Origin: Pelagophyceae sp. CCMP2097
Taxonomy: Eukaryota; Sar; Pelagophyceae
Reading direction: 5' to 3'
NCBI GenBank assembly: GCA_026770575.1
Contig: MU657197.1
Location: forward strand, 13,402 to 24,143
Length of the DNA stretch: 10,742 nucleotides
Part shown: in pieces, positions 1 through 7,300 of the stretch
Position numbering within the stretch: the stretch's first letter is position 1
Layout of the letters: each line of letters starts with the position of its first letter
The notes under the pieces: generated by a model
What the model was told of the DNA's origin: nothing
What the model saw: only the letters and a program-made list of their open reading frames with translations
Database searches by the model: none
Position numbers and translations under genes: made by a program

Positions 1-9
1 TATTTTTAG

Positions 10-80
10 AGGCGCTCAAACAAGGCGCAATGGGGCTTAGCGCGAGCGGGAGGCTCCGCCGAGTCGCCCCGGCGAACTGA
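10..80 (+). CDS. Possible last exon of an upstream gene (partial)
   Basis: The window opens with a T-rich stretch ending in TAG at positions 7-9, which would serve as a 3' splice acceptor. After it, one frame runs ALKQGAMGLSASGRLRRVAP-AN and stops with TGA at 78-80. The frame has a purine-rich first codon position and reads like a basic C-terminal tail. The other frame from the same point also stays open to a stop near 130, so the choice of frame is a guess. The family is not recognised. No upstream sequence is available to test it. Downstream the sequence becomes AT-richer and non-coding, which suits the end of a gene. Confidence 0.3.
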
Positions 81-587
81 CGAGCTCAAATACGAGGTGT
101 GGCTCTGCATGCGCATGTTTTTGGGGTAAAAGTCCAACTTTTGTTCAAACAAGTGGGGGAAAGCCACAATTTCGAGATGCAAGGCGCCCGAAATTCACAA
201 ATATAGTTGGATTGGAGATGTATTTTCAAGGGCACTACAAAGGCAAAATTTGGGGGTCGTGTAATAACATGCCGCCCGCCGAGAAAATGAGCCGCCGAGG
301 AGACAAAGCAACCAGTGCAAGCCCGAATGCAACGAGTCCCGAGTTTTCAGGCAGAGGAGCATGGTTGAGGCCCTTCGGGTCGATTCCAGTCGCTCTTGCG
401 CAGGACATCTTGATCTGCACGTGGCTCTCTGAGAGTTCCTGTCGTCTCCCCGGGGTATAAATTAAAACCCTCACCCTCGCATGTAATTACATGTATTACA
501 AGAGCGCGCCGGAGGCACACGGAGGACCCGAAGGATACAGCCAAATCCCATTGCAATGCCCACGTAAATAATTAAAATTATTTAACT
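81..587. other. Intergenic, no gene seen
   Basis: About 500 bases without a convincing coding frame. Open frames here are short, overlap on both strands and have no family features. It contains a TATAAATTAAA string at 456-466, a perfect 14-bp palindrome at 480-493 (CATGTAATTACATG), and an AT-rich inverted repeat at 565-584 with 9-bp arms TAAATAATT/AATTATTTA. The TATA-like string could be a core promoter, but no start codon of a credible gene lies just downstream on the plus strand, so no promoter is called. Confidence 0.5.
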
Positions 588-597
588 AATCGCTGAA

Positions 598-766
598 CCT
601 TCAAATCCTCCTTATCTTTTTTTTATTTCTTATTGAGCTATTTCTTTTTTTGTTTTTTTTGCGGCCGACCAGATTCGAACCTGTGACCAAAAACTTCTTC
701 TATGATAATTCCAATCAGGCTCCTGCTCGACCTCCACTCCCAATTTTAGCAATCGCATCAACCACC
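598..766 (-). mobile_element. tRNA-like SINE candidate with A-rich tail and flanking direct repeats
   Basis: Read on the minus strand, 681-671 is GGTTCGAATCT, a near-perfect Pol III B box (the T-loop of a tRNA). About 40 bases earlier, 737-718 contains GGTCGAGCAGGAGCC, which resembles the A box/D-arm of tRNA-Ser or Leu. Immediately 3' of the tRNA-like head (660-612) is a long A-rich stretch. The ten bases AATCGCTGAA occur at 588-597 and again at 767-776, as expected for a target-site duplication of a retroposed element. A normal tRNA is unlikely because the acceptor stem does not pair and the T stem has a mismatch. Against the SINE call, about 14 non-A bases lie between the A-rich tract and the repeat. 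Confidence 0.45.
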
Positions 767-840
767 AATCGCTGAATCGGCCGAGTTGCTGCCCTTTTCT
801 TCCCAAAGGTGGAACCTCACGGATTTACCCGGCGACAGAA

Positions 841-872
841 GGACGGACAGACGGACAGACGGACGGACAGAC
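841..872. repeat. GGAC/AGAC microsatellite
   Basis: Short tandem array of GGACAGAC-type units (GGAC and AGAC tetranucleotides alternating). No coding role is evident. Confidence 0.85.
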
Positions 873-1025
873 AAAATTGCCCCTGGTAATCCTTCAATCA
901 AAGGACCCGAAGGGCCCTTGCCGTAAACTGACGTTGATTAAACGGCAAGGACCCGAACGGGTCCTCAAAAATCAAATACAGTTTTTACAGTGCCACCTAC
1001 AATTTACCGCGCAGCCCCGGGTCAA

Positions 1026-1033
1026 GGTCGACC
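1026..1033. repeat. Target-site duplication, left copy (GGTCGACC)
   Basis: Identical to 1124-1131 on the other side of the 90-bp element. The target octamer is itself a palindrome. Confidence 0.65.
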
Positions 1034-1123
1034 TCCGTTTTGGTCGCCTTTTAAAAAGGGCGCTTTTAATGATGTTTTTTTAATAAACAGAGTTAATATG
1101 AAATTGTATACAATTGTAACGGA
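1034..1123. mobile_element. 90-bp nested introner-like MITE with 8-bp target-site duplication
   Basis: This 90-bp segment begins TCCGTTTTGG and ends GTAACGGA, so its ends are a short inverted repeat (TCCGTT/AACGGA). It is flanked on both sides by the same eight bases GGTCGACC (1026-1033 and 1124-1131), and its removal restores the long inverted repeat of the host element. Inside is the imperfect palindrome CGCCTTTTAAAAAGGGCG. In context its ends read CTCC|GT...ACGGAG|, so it presents GT and AG in splice-site positions, and because the ends are palindromic it does so on either strand. A related copy is at 3248-3342. It has no coding capacity and would have to be moved in trans. An 8-bp duplication is typical of hAT-type transposases (known of that family). 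Confidence 0.7.
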
Positions 1124-1131
1124 GGTCGACC
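1124..1131. repeat. Target-site duplication, right copy (GGTCGACC)
   Basis: Identical to 1026-1033; the pair brackets the nested element. Confidence 0.65.
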
Positions 1132-1153
1132 CAGTGCTGAAATCAAAACAGGG

Positions 1154-1169
1154 TTGGCAAGCTTGCCAA
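1154..1169. repeat. Perfect 16-bp palindrome in the element core
   Basis: TTGGCAAGCTTGCCAA is its own reverse complement. It lies in the core of the inverted-repeat element and is followed by an (ATTA)n run at about 1183-1199. It could be a hairpin or a protein-binding site; nothing decides. Confidence 0.6.
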
Positions 1170-1514
1170 GGTAAAATTAAATATTAATTAATTAATTATC
1201 CTGGCGCCAGACACGCTTCTCATCGAAAATACCCCGGAATATACCCCAAAACCCTCCATTTACCTATATTTACCTCCAGATTTAACGTAAAATACCATAT
1301 TATGCTCAAAAATACCCAACAAAATGTTCCTTTTAATTTCCGGTCGATATCAGAAAACCCGGCAAGTATTCTGGGAAAATTTTGATTTCACCACTGGGTC
1401 GACCTGACCCGGGGCTGCGCGGTCCCGGCGCGGTCCCGCCGAGGGTCCAACAGTGCCGGGGTCGGTGCGACCGTCGCTCAACCTCCCCCAGAGGTTGTTC
1501 GAGGCGGCGCGGCG

Positions 1515-2578
1515 ATGAAGTGGCCGCACGACGGCTCTTCTCCGTCTGCGGCTCGCAGGTCCGATGAGGACGATGCGGCGGCTGCGCTGCTGATTGCGCA
1601 GCTCGAAGTCCGCCGGCACGAGGACGCGCTCGCCGCCGCGAGGCGCGCGGTCGTCGACGCGGAAGGCGCGTGCGCGCTGGCCGCGGCCGGCACGCCAAGC
1701 ACGGGGCCGCGCACAGCGCCATCGCCGAGCAACGACGCGGATGCCGAGGCGACTGTCTTTATCATCAGGCCGCCAGCCAGCTCGACACAGGGCCGCCGTC
1801 AGACGTGGGTATACACGGCGCATCCGGGCGTCGACGACGCGGAGCGGCTCGGCAACTTCTGCGGCCTTCTCGGAAGCGCGCCCGTACCAGCGTCCTTCTC
1901 GTGGTCCTTCCGAAAGAACTATGTCGACTGCCTTCCCCTTCGCCCTCTGACTGCTTGGAAACAGGCTGCGCCCGCTGCTCGTTTTACGACGCGAACCACC
2001 GGATCCCATGCCCGTCGCGCACGTGGCAACTCTGGCGACTTACGCGGCGTCGCACGAGACGCCGCTGAACCGGCTTATGTCCGGCCTCGCGATCGGGCAG
2101 GTGAGGGCAGACGTCGGCGCGGGATCGGCTGCCGGCAGTGGGCAAGTCCGCGTGGGCGCCGCGTGGGCGCAGCGAGGCGTTCTCGCAGCGCAGGTCGCCG
2201 CGGACGTGATCAGCACCGCCGCGCGCACCTGCATGTCGTTTGCCACGCAGCAGCTCGTCGGCACGCTGTCGCTCGACTCGGACTTGCCGTCGACTTGCAA
2301 AAGAGTCTCGGTCCGCAGCATCGAGGCTGACGCTCTGTGGGCGGAGCACCGCATAGAGCGCCGAATCGACCCCAAACGCGTGGTCGTGTCAAAATATCGA
2401 CTCTGCTTTCCCGACTTTTTCCACCACTTGTAGAACTCTCGACGGCACCGTCGGTGACCGTCCGAATGACACCTCGAAACGAAACGAACCGACGAACCCC
2501 CCTTCCACGAGAGCAGCTGAACTCGCACCAAGTGCCACTCGACAGCGAAATGTCCTAAGCACCATCCGATACACGTAA
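1515..2578 (+). CDS. Hypothetical protein, four-exon model
   Basis: Family not recognised. The proposed exons are 1515-1903, 1965-2100, 2173-2387 and 2434-2578, giving about 294 residues. The frame has strong G/C bias at codon position three. The first exon carries a charged, alanine-rich segment (LLIAQLEVRRHEDALAAA) that could form a short coiled coil, then TWVYTAHPGVDDAERLGNFC. Intron 1 (1904-1964) ends in a pyrimidine-rich tract and ACAG. Intron 2 (2101-2172, 72 nt) starts with a textbook CAG|GTGAGG and ends GCGCAG; its length is a multiple of three and it has no stop, so retention would add 24 residues in frame. Intron 3 (2388-2433) ends in a long pyrimidine tract and TTGTAG. The 5' site of intron 1 is uncertain (1904, 1921 or 1884). 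Long minus-strand open frames overlap, as expected for GC-rich DNA. The start is the first ATG of the frame. Confidence 0.45.
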
Positions 2579-3247
2579 TCAGCGCGACTTGCGCTCTCAC
2601 AATCCCTGAGCGACAGCTCGAAGTGCCAGTTTCGAGACCAGACGTACCAACGTCGTGAAAGCAGCTCCCTGCGACGCGGAGCAGAGAGCCCCACCCCTCG
2701 GCGTACGTGGCAAAGTAACGAGGCCAAGACCGCGCGCTCCGACGCGGCAGCGCGCGCGTCGTCGAAATCGACGCCGGCGACGAGCGGCACCGTCGCACGG
2801 CGCCTCGGCGCGCGGCGGCCACGGCCGCCCGCGCGACAGCGCCCCGGCCGACGACGTATACGCGGCCGCGTGTGGGTCGCACGCCGCGGCGCGGCACCGG
2901 CAGCCGGCGGTGGCCGGCGCGCCGGCGCACGCGGCGCCGCGGCGGCCGTCGTGGACCAGCGGTGCCGCGGCCACGACGGCGCGCACAAATCATGTCGCTG
3001 AAAGCTGCGCGCGCCCGAATCGACGCCTCGGCGAACTCCTTCATTGCCATGGAGAGGCGCGGCGGCCCGTCGCGCTCCGAGACCTCGCCTCGGCCACTTC
3101 CAAAATCACCACAGCGCTCGCATACAGCACCCAGACTTGCTCCGGCGCTCGTCCAAAGTCGTCTCAGCACCCTGGACCCCGCTGCCCCCTTTGTACCCTC
3201 CGGGAGCGCGCCCTGCGCCCCCCCCGGCGGCCCGCCCAACGCGACAC
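2579..3247. other. GC-rich stretch, coding status unresolved
   Basis: Open frames run through most of this stretch on both strands, with arginine- and alanine-rich translations typical of GC-rich non-coding DNA. Some short pieces read like protein (for example VPLVAGVDFDDARAAASERA on the minus strand near 2780-2720), but no frame can be followed across it without arbitrary splices. A 21-bp sequence at 2965-2985 recurs exactly at 3364-3384. Confidence 0.4.
2965..2985. repeat. 21-bp direct repeat, copy 1
   Basis: Exact copy of 3364-3384 (begins CCGCGGCCACGACGG). On the minus strand both copies can encode RAVVAA, so they may be a duplicated exon fragment. Confidence 0.6.
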
Positions 3248-3342
3248 TCCGTTTTGGTCAATTTTTGGTCGCCTTTTAAAAAGGACGCATTTACATTACA
3301 ATGTAGGTAACCGATGTCCGCTGCGCGGCGTTTTCTTACGGA
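3248..3342. mobile_element. Second copy of the CTCCGT...ACGGAG element
   Basis: Shares CTCCGTTTTGGTC and GGTCGCCTTTTAAAAAGG with the 90-bp element at 1034-1123. It has an 11-bp internal duplication (TTTTGGTCAATTTTTGGTC) and a different right half, and ends TTACGGAG. No target duplication is visible at its ends. In context it is GT-AG on both strands: plus-strand intron 3251-3343 (CTCC|GTTTTG ... ACGGAG|), or minus-strand intron 3339-3247 (CTCC|GTAAGA ... ACGGAG|). The GTAAGA on the minus strand is a good 5' splice site. Confidence 0.6.
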
Positions 3343-3575
3343 GGCGCTCGTCGCCAAGGCGCACCGCGGCCACGACGGCGCGCAGGTGATTGCGCTCCAG
3401 GCATCGCACGAACTCGCGAACGACTGCTGGCTGAGCCGGGGTCAAGAACGTCGCCGTCAACGACTCGATCACGTTGGGCGAGACGATAGGCATCGCGGGT
3501 GGCATCGAAGAGAAGCTCTCCGACGAAGCGGGGCTCGGCGCGGCCCACAAGGTGCACCACTTGGACGCAGATATC
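3340..3575 (-). CDS. Candidate exon of an unidentified gene, strand uncertain
   Basis: The minus frame reads MPIVSPNVIESLTATFL, then TPAQPAVVREFVRCLERNHL, then RAVVAAVRLGDERLR, with about 80% G/C at third positions, and ends at CTCC|GTAAGA, a consensus 5' splice site at 3339. The plus strand is a serious competitor: from 3435 its frame reads AGVKNVAVNDSITLGETIGI then AGGIEEKLSDEAGLGAAHKV, with equally strong codon bias, but it needs a frame change near 3432 to continue upstream. Neither product is recognised. It lies downstream of uL24m, so a minus-strand gene would be in tandem with it. Confidence 0.27.
3364..3384. repeat. 21-bp direct repeat, copy 2
   Basis: Exact match to 2965-2985. It lies inside the candidate minus-strand exon. 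Confidence 0.6.
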
Positions 3576-4130
3576 CAACCGACGCGGACGCGCGACGGAC
3601 ACTCGGCGTATGCCCACAGGGCGCTCCGCTGGACGTGGCGCAGACGCGGACGCGGACCTTTGGCGGATTCGGACACTCGGCGGAAGCGGCCGCGACGGAG
3701 GCACGGACAGTCCACGGATGTGGACGCCCTGCAGACGCGGACGCGGAGCCGGACAGTCCACGGATGTGGACGCCCTGCAGACGCGGACGCGGAGCAGACG
3801 TGGACGCGGAGCAGACGCGGACGCGGAGCGGACGCGGACACTCCACGGATGCGGACGCGGCACAGACGCGGACGCCCTGCAGACGCGGACGCGAAGCGAA
3901 CAGACACTCCACGGATGCGGATGCCCGACAGACGCAGACGCGGCACAGATGCGGACGAGGCGCAGACGCAGACGCGGTGCGGACGCGGACGAGGCGCGGA
4001 CGCAGACCCTCCACGGATGCACACACGCCCAAATGCAGACCCGCAGCAGACGCGGACTCGCCTTTTTTTTTGCGGACGCGGACGTGGTGCGGGCGCGGAC
4101 GACCCGCGGACGCAGACATGGCGCAGATGC
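3560..4130. repeat. GACGCG minisatellite
   Basis: A long degenerate array built from GACGCG, ACGCGGACGCGG and CCACGGATG(C/T)GGAC units. All three plus frames and several minus frames stay open through most of it (RGRGADADAEQ-type and RVRVCRASASV-type translations), so open frames here are no evidence of coding. It contains a perfect 46-bp tandem duplication (3704-3749 and 3750-3795). The array probably lies in an intron or between genes. Confidence 0.8.
3704..3795. repeat. Perfect 46-bp tandem duplication
   Basis: Two identical 46-bp units (start CGGACAGTCCACGGATG, end GCGGACGCGGAGC) placed head to tail inside the GACGCG array. Perfect identity implies recent slippage or unequal exchange. 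Confidence 0.8.
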
Positions 4131-4134
4131 GTAC

Positions 4135-4200
4135 TTTGTGTCCGTGAGCTTCCTGATGCCAACCTCGACGTATACGAGCGGCCCGGCGATCGTTGGGTCC
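4135..4200 (-). CDS. Candidate small exon of an unidentified gene
   Basis: On the minus strand, after TTGGGAG|, one frame reads DPTIAGPLVYVEVGIRKLTD-TK and meets a GTAC donor at 4134. Third positions are about 80% G/C and first positions are purine-rich. It could be an exon of a minus-strand gene lying just beyond uL24m and continuing towards 3575 across the GACGCG array. The plus strand is also open here. Low confidence. Confidence 0.22.
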
Positions 4201-4359
4201 CTCCCAAGCCAGAGTGCGCCCGATCTGCGTCGGGGCGCCCCTTGTCAGGACGCTTCTGCGAAAGCGGCGCGAGAATCGAAAGTTAGTGCGAAAGCGCCGG
4301 TGCGGGCCTCGCCCTCGCGTGGCGTGTGTTTGAAGCGGTCGTCATCGCTCGGGGTCCGT

Positions 4360-7300
4360 TCAGGCGCCGTCGTAGCCCGTGAGCTCGTTGAAGCCGTAGT
4401 GGCGCGGCACGGGGGCCAGGAAGGGGCCTAGTGAAGCGCGCGGCGGATGGGGTTTAAAATATATATAAAAAGAAGATTCAACGTACCGCCGAGCCATTTC
4501 TGCATGTCGGTCAACGGGTTGTACGTGATTTCCAGGACTTGGTCGGCCTCGGTGTCCTTTGGCCCGACTTCGAGCTTGCGCGGAGATTGGCGTTCCTTCA
4601 TGGCTTCCGGGAATGGCACGATTGCGCCCGATCTTATCGCCATTCGAACGCGCGTCCCGTCCTATTGACCGGAAGTCTACGGAGAAGACCGTCGGGTGTC
4701 AACGAACCTCCAGGAAGCGTCGCTGCACGCGCGTCGGCAGGCCCGTGACGGGATCGACCTGCGGAAGGGGCGTGACCGTCGACGACTGCTTGGGGGCCGG
4801 CTGCGTTGGACCCTAATAGACCGCGCAGGGGCCCTTTGCAAGGCCCCGTGCGACGCATCCAGGCTGGTCAACGAGCTGCGTGAGGGCTTTGCGAGGAGCG
4901 GGGAGTGTCCCGCGAGCAGGAGTCCGGGCCCTGCTCGCACCGCCTCTTTCGGACCCCGGCCCTCCCCAAACGGAAATTTCCATCAAAAAAAGCCGCCTCG
5001 CTTCCCGAGCCTTGATGGGGCCCGTCCGGGGCATCCGAAGCCGCACTTTGGAGCCGAAGCGAGGGGGGGCTTGCACCCCGTGCGGCTGTGAGACCCATAC
5101 GTTTACGGGCCCGCACAAGGCGCCGGAGCGAGGGGTGCAGACGAGGGGTCTTGGAGCGGACCGTGCTGAGGTGCCACCATTTTTCACCATTTCTCGAGTG
5201 CCCTTTCTTGAGTGGCCTTGCGAGAGGCCTTGCGAGTGGCCGCATCGAGGGCCTCGCAGGGAAGCCGTTTGAGCCCGGGACGGTGCTTCAAGGCCAAAGG
5301 ACCCCAACGCGGAGCCGTAATCGAGGTGCAGAGGCCAAGGGCATTGAAAAGAGGGCAACAAGGGACCACGTGAGGCGCCCTGCAAGGGTCTCCTCAGGTC
5401 CGAAGCCGAGAGCGCCTTGCTTCGGACCCGCTTCAGAAGGGAGCCTTGTCCGGTCTCGCTGCATTTATAAGACCCAATTAAAATCCATTAAATCCCTTAT
5501 TGGGATATTATTGCGGGGGATTCGCACCTTTGAGACCTCAGGGGCCGGGCCCGTCCAAGAGACCGTGCAAAGGGCCTTTTCGAGGAAACGCGATAGGGCC
5601 CCTGCGAGGACAATTATCAAGGGTCTGAGATGACAAGGGTCTGAGAAGAGACGGTGCAAGAGGCCGAAGCAAGTCCCATGTGCAAGCAGTCGCGGCTGGT
5701 CAACGAGCTGCGTGGGGGCTCGTGGGAGGGACCTCGCACGGCAAGTGTCCCACAAGCCTACTCCGGGCCTCTCGCTGCTCGAAAGCCTCTTGGCCCCCGG
5801 CCTTTTTGGACCCCGGCTCGACGACAGGGATTTCCAGGAAAAGAGGGGCCTCGATTCGGACCCCAGCCTTGCAGGGGACCGTATATCAAGGTTGACCCAC
5901 GGCCCGTGCGAGGGAGCTCGTCGGGGCCCGTACTTTTGAGCCGAAGCGAGGGGCCCTTCACCACAGCGCCTTTGAACGGACCGCGGCGCCTTGCAACGGA
6001 CCGCGCAGAGGCCCCTGAATGGGCCCCTGCAAAAAAGGCTCCGTGCGAGGACCTTGCGAGGCACCCTTCAGCCTTTGCAAGGGCCCGTACAAGGGAAGCG
6101 CATATTGCGAGAGGCCCAAATTCCGATGGAACGAGAGGCCACATTCTCTGGGCCGTTGCGGAGAGAGGGCCCGGGCTTGGGGACTTGTCTCCGGGCCTTT
6201 TCGAGGAGGCTTCAAGGGGCGCTGGTCTCTTGCAAGGGACCGTGCGTGGTCGACCCCTCTCAATTCGGCCTCGGAAGCGACCCCAAATTCGGCAAATTGC
6301 CTGCCCAACTTTTCAACGGATTTTCAACGGATTTTCAACGGATTGCGCCGACCTTGTCGCACCCAAGAGCCACATGAAACCCCTGAGACGAGGTCCCCTG
6401 GCGAAAAGGTCCAAGTGACGAGGTCCCGTGGCAACGTCCCGAGACTCTCGTTTCAAGGAACCTGGACGAGGTCCCGATGAAAAGGTCCCTATGAAAAGGT
6501 CCCTATGAAAAGGTCCCTCTGGCAAGGACCCTGGACAAGGTTCCGCGACAAGGCTCCGCGACAAGGACCGCGACAAAGACCCGTGGCAAGAACGCCGTGG
6601 CAACGCCCCGTGACAGGGTCCCTGCGACAAGGTCCCTGTGACGACGTCTTCTTCAAAACCAGGCCCTTCCCGTGCGCTCAAACACCCTCGTTTGTTCGCG
6701 GCTCCCCAACGTTTGTATGGCGCCGGAGTTCGACGAGGTTGACATTCGAGTAGTGAATGGATCGCGGTTCCTGGACTCGCCTAGAAAGTCGGTTTCTAGA
6801 GGCCTTTCGAGTGTGGATCACCGCGGCTCTTGCACTCGCCGAATCGTCTTCTCCTCGTCGGTCGAGTCGTAGAGGCGCCGCACGCCGACGTTGACGCCTA
6901 GGAAAGCCGGTTTCCAGAGGCCTTTCTAATAGGCCTTTCGAGAGACGCAGCAATGAATTACCTTCAACGATGAGTCGATTGTTTTTTCTAATAACGACCT
7001 TCACGACGCCGCCCTGGCCCTGGAACGGGCCGTTGATCACGGTGACCTTGTCCCCGCGTACGATGCTAAGGAACGCGTGGACGGGAGACGCAAACGCGCG
7101 GGCGAAAAGACATGGGACAATTACACCGCCTTCGCATTCGCCACCCCGGCCCGCACCTGCCCCCGTCGCGCGCCCCGGCGAAGCGCCCCGGTCTTTCGAG
7201 GACTCGATTCTCAGCATTCATCGAAACTCATTGATGAAACGCAGGAAAAGACTTCCAACGCTCGCATGCGACCTGCGTTTCTTTCTTCCCCCGCGGCCGC

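Larger units (their letters stand above)
1006..1423. mobile_element. Non-autonomous terminal-inverted-repeat element (MITE-like), interrupted by a nested element
   Basis: The left end at 1006-1033 and the right end at 1397-1423 are reverse complements, differing by a single extra A on the left. If the nested insertion 1034-1123 and one copy of its target duplication are removed, the match extends inward: left-arm sequence 1124-1146 (GGTCGACCCAGTGCTGAAATC...) pairs with 1382-1404 with one mismatch. This gives terminal inverted repeats of about 45 bp around a core of roughly 230 bp. The core has no coding frame, is AT-rich, and holds a perfect 16-bp palindrome (1154-1169). No clear target-site duplication flanks the outer ends. 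The element family is not recognised. Confidence 0.7.
4759..6734 (-). other. uL24m long intron (1,976 nt), repeat-filled
   Basis: Starts CTC|GTCGAA and ends CCGCAG|GTCGAT, phase 0, joining NVNL to VDPVTG. It is far longer than the other introns of the gene (41-116 nt). It holds no coding frame with family features. Its content is degenerate repeats: the AGGTCCC array (6388-6645), an 11-bp tandem repeat (6310-6342), a diverged direct repeat pair (4862-5080 and 5694-5965), many GGGCCC/CTTGCAAGG words, and one AT-rich patch at 5465-5515. The first bases of the intron and of the next exon share GTCGA, which might be a target duplication. Confidence 0.8.

Noticed and set aside
456..466. TATA-box promoter for the gene at 1515
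   Set aside because: The string matches, but it lies about 1 kb upstream with mobile elements between, so the link is unsupported.
661..745. A functional tRNA-Ser/Leu gene on the minus strand
   Set aside because: The B box is good, but the acceptor stem does not pair, the T stem has a mismatch and no clear anticodon arm is seen; a SINE with an A-rich tail fits better.
1333..2009. Minus-strand arginine-rich open frames opposite 1515-2009
   Set aside because: The plus frame has better third-position G/C bias and consistent splice sites; the minus frames read as antisense shadows.
3296..4431. Large plus- and minus-strand open frames encoding RGRGADADAE or RVRVCRASAS repeats
   Set aside because: The GACGCG array opens several frames at once; no frame has conserved sequence outside the repeat except the short candidate exons listed separately.
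5088..6418. Several 120-250 residue open frames in the middle of the uL24m gene
   Set aside because: All lie inside the long intron, are glycine/arginine/proline-rich repeats without family motifs, and have no codon-position signal.
6388..6645. CRISPR-like array
   Set aside because: The repeats are short, degenerate and unevenly spaced, without unique spacers of constant length, and lie in a eukaryotic intron.
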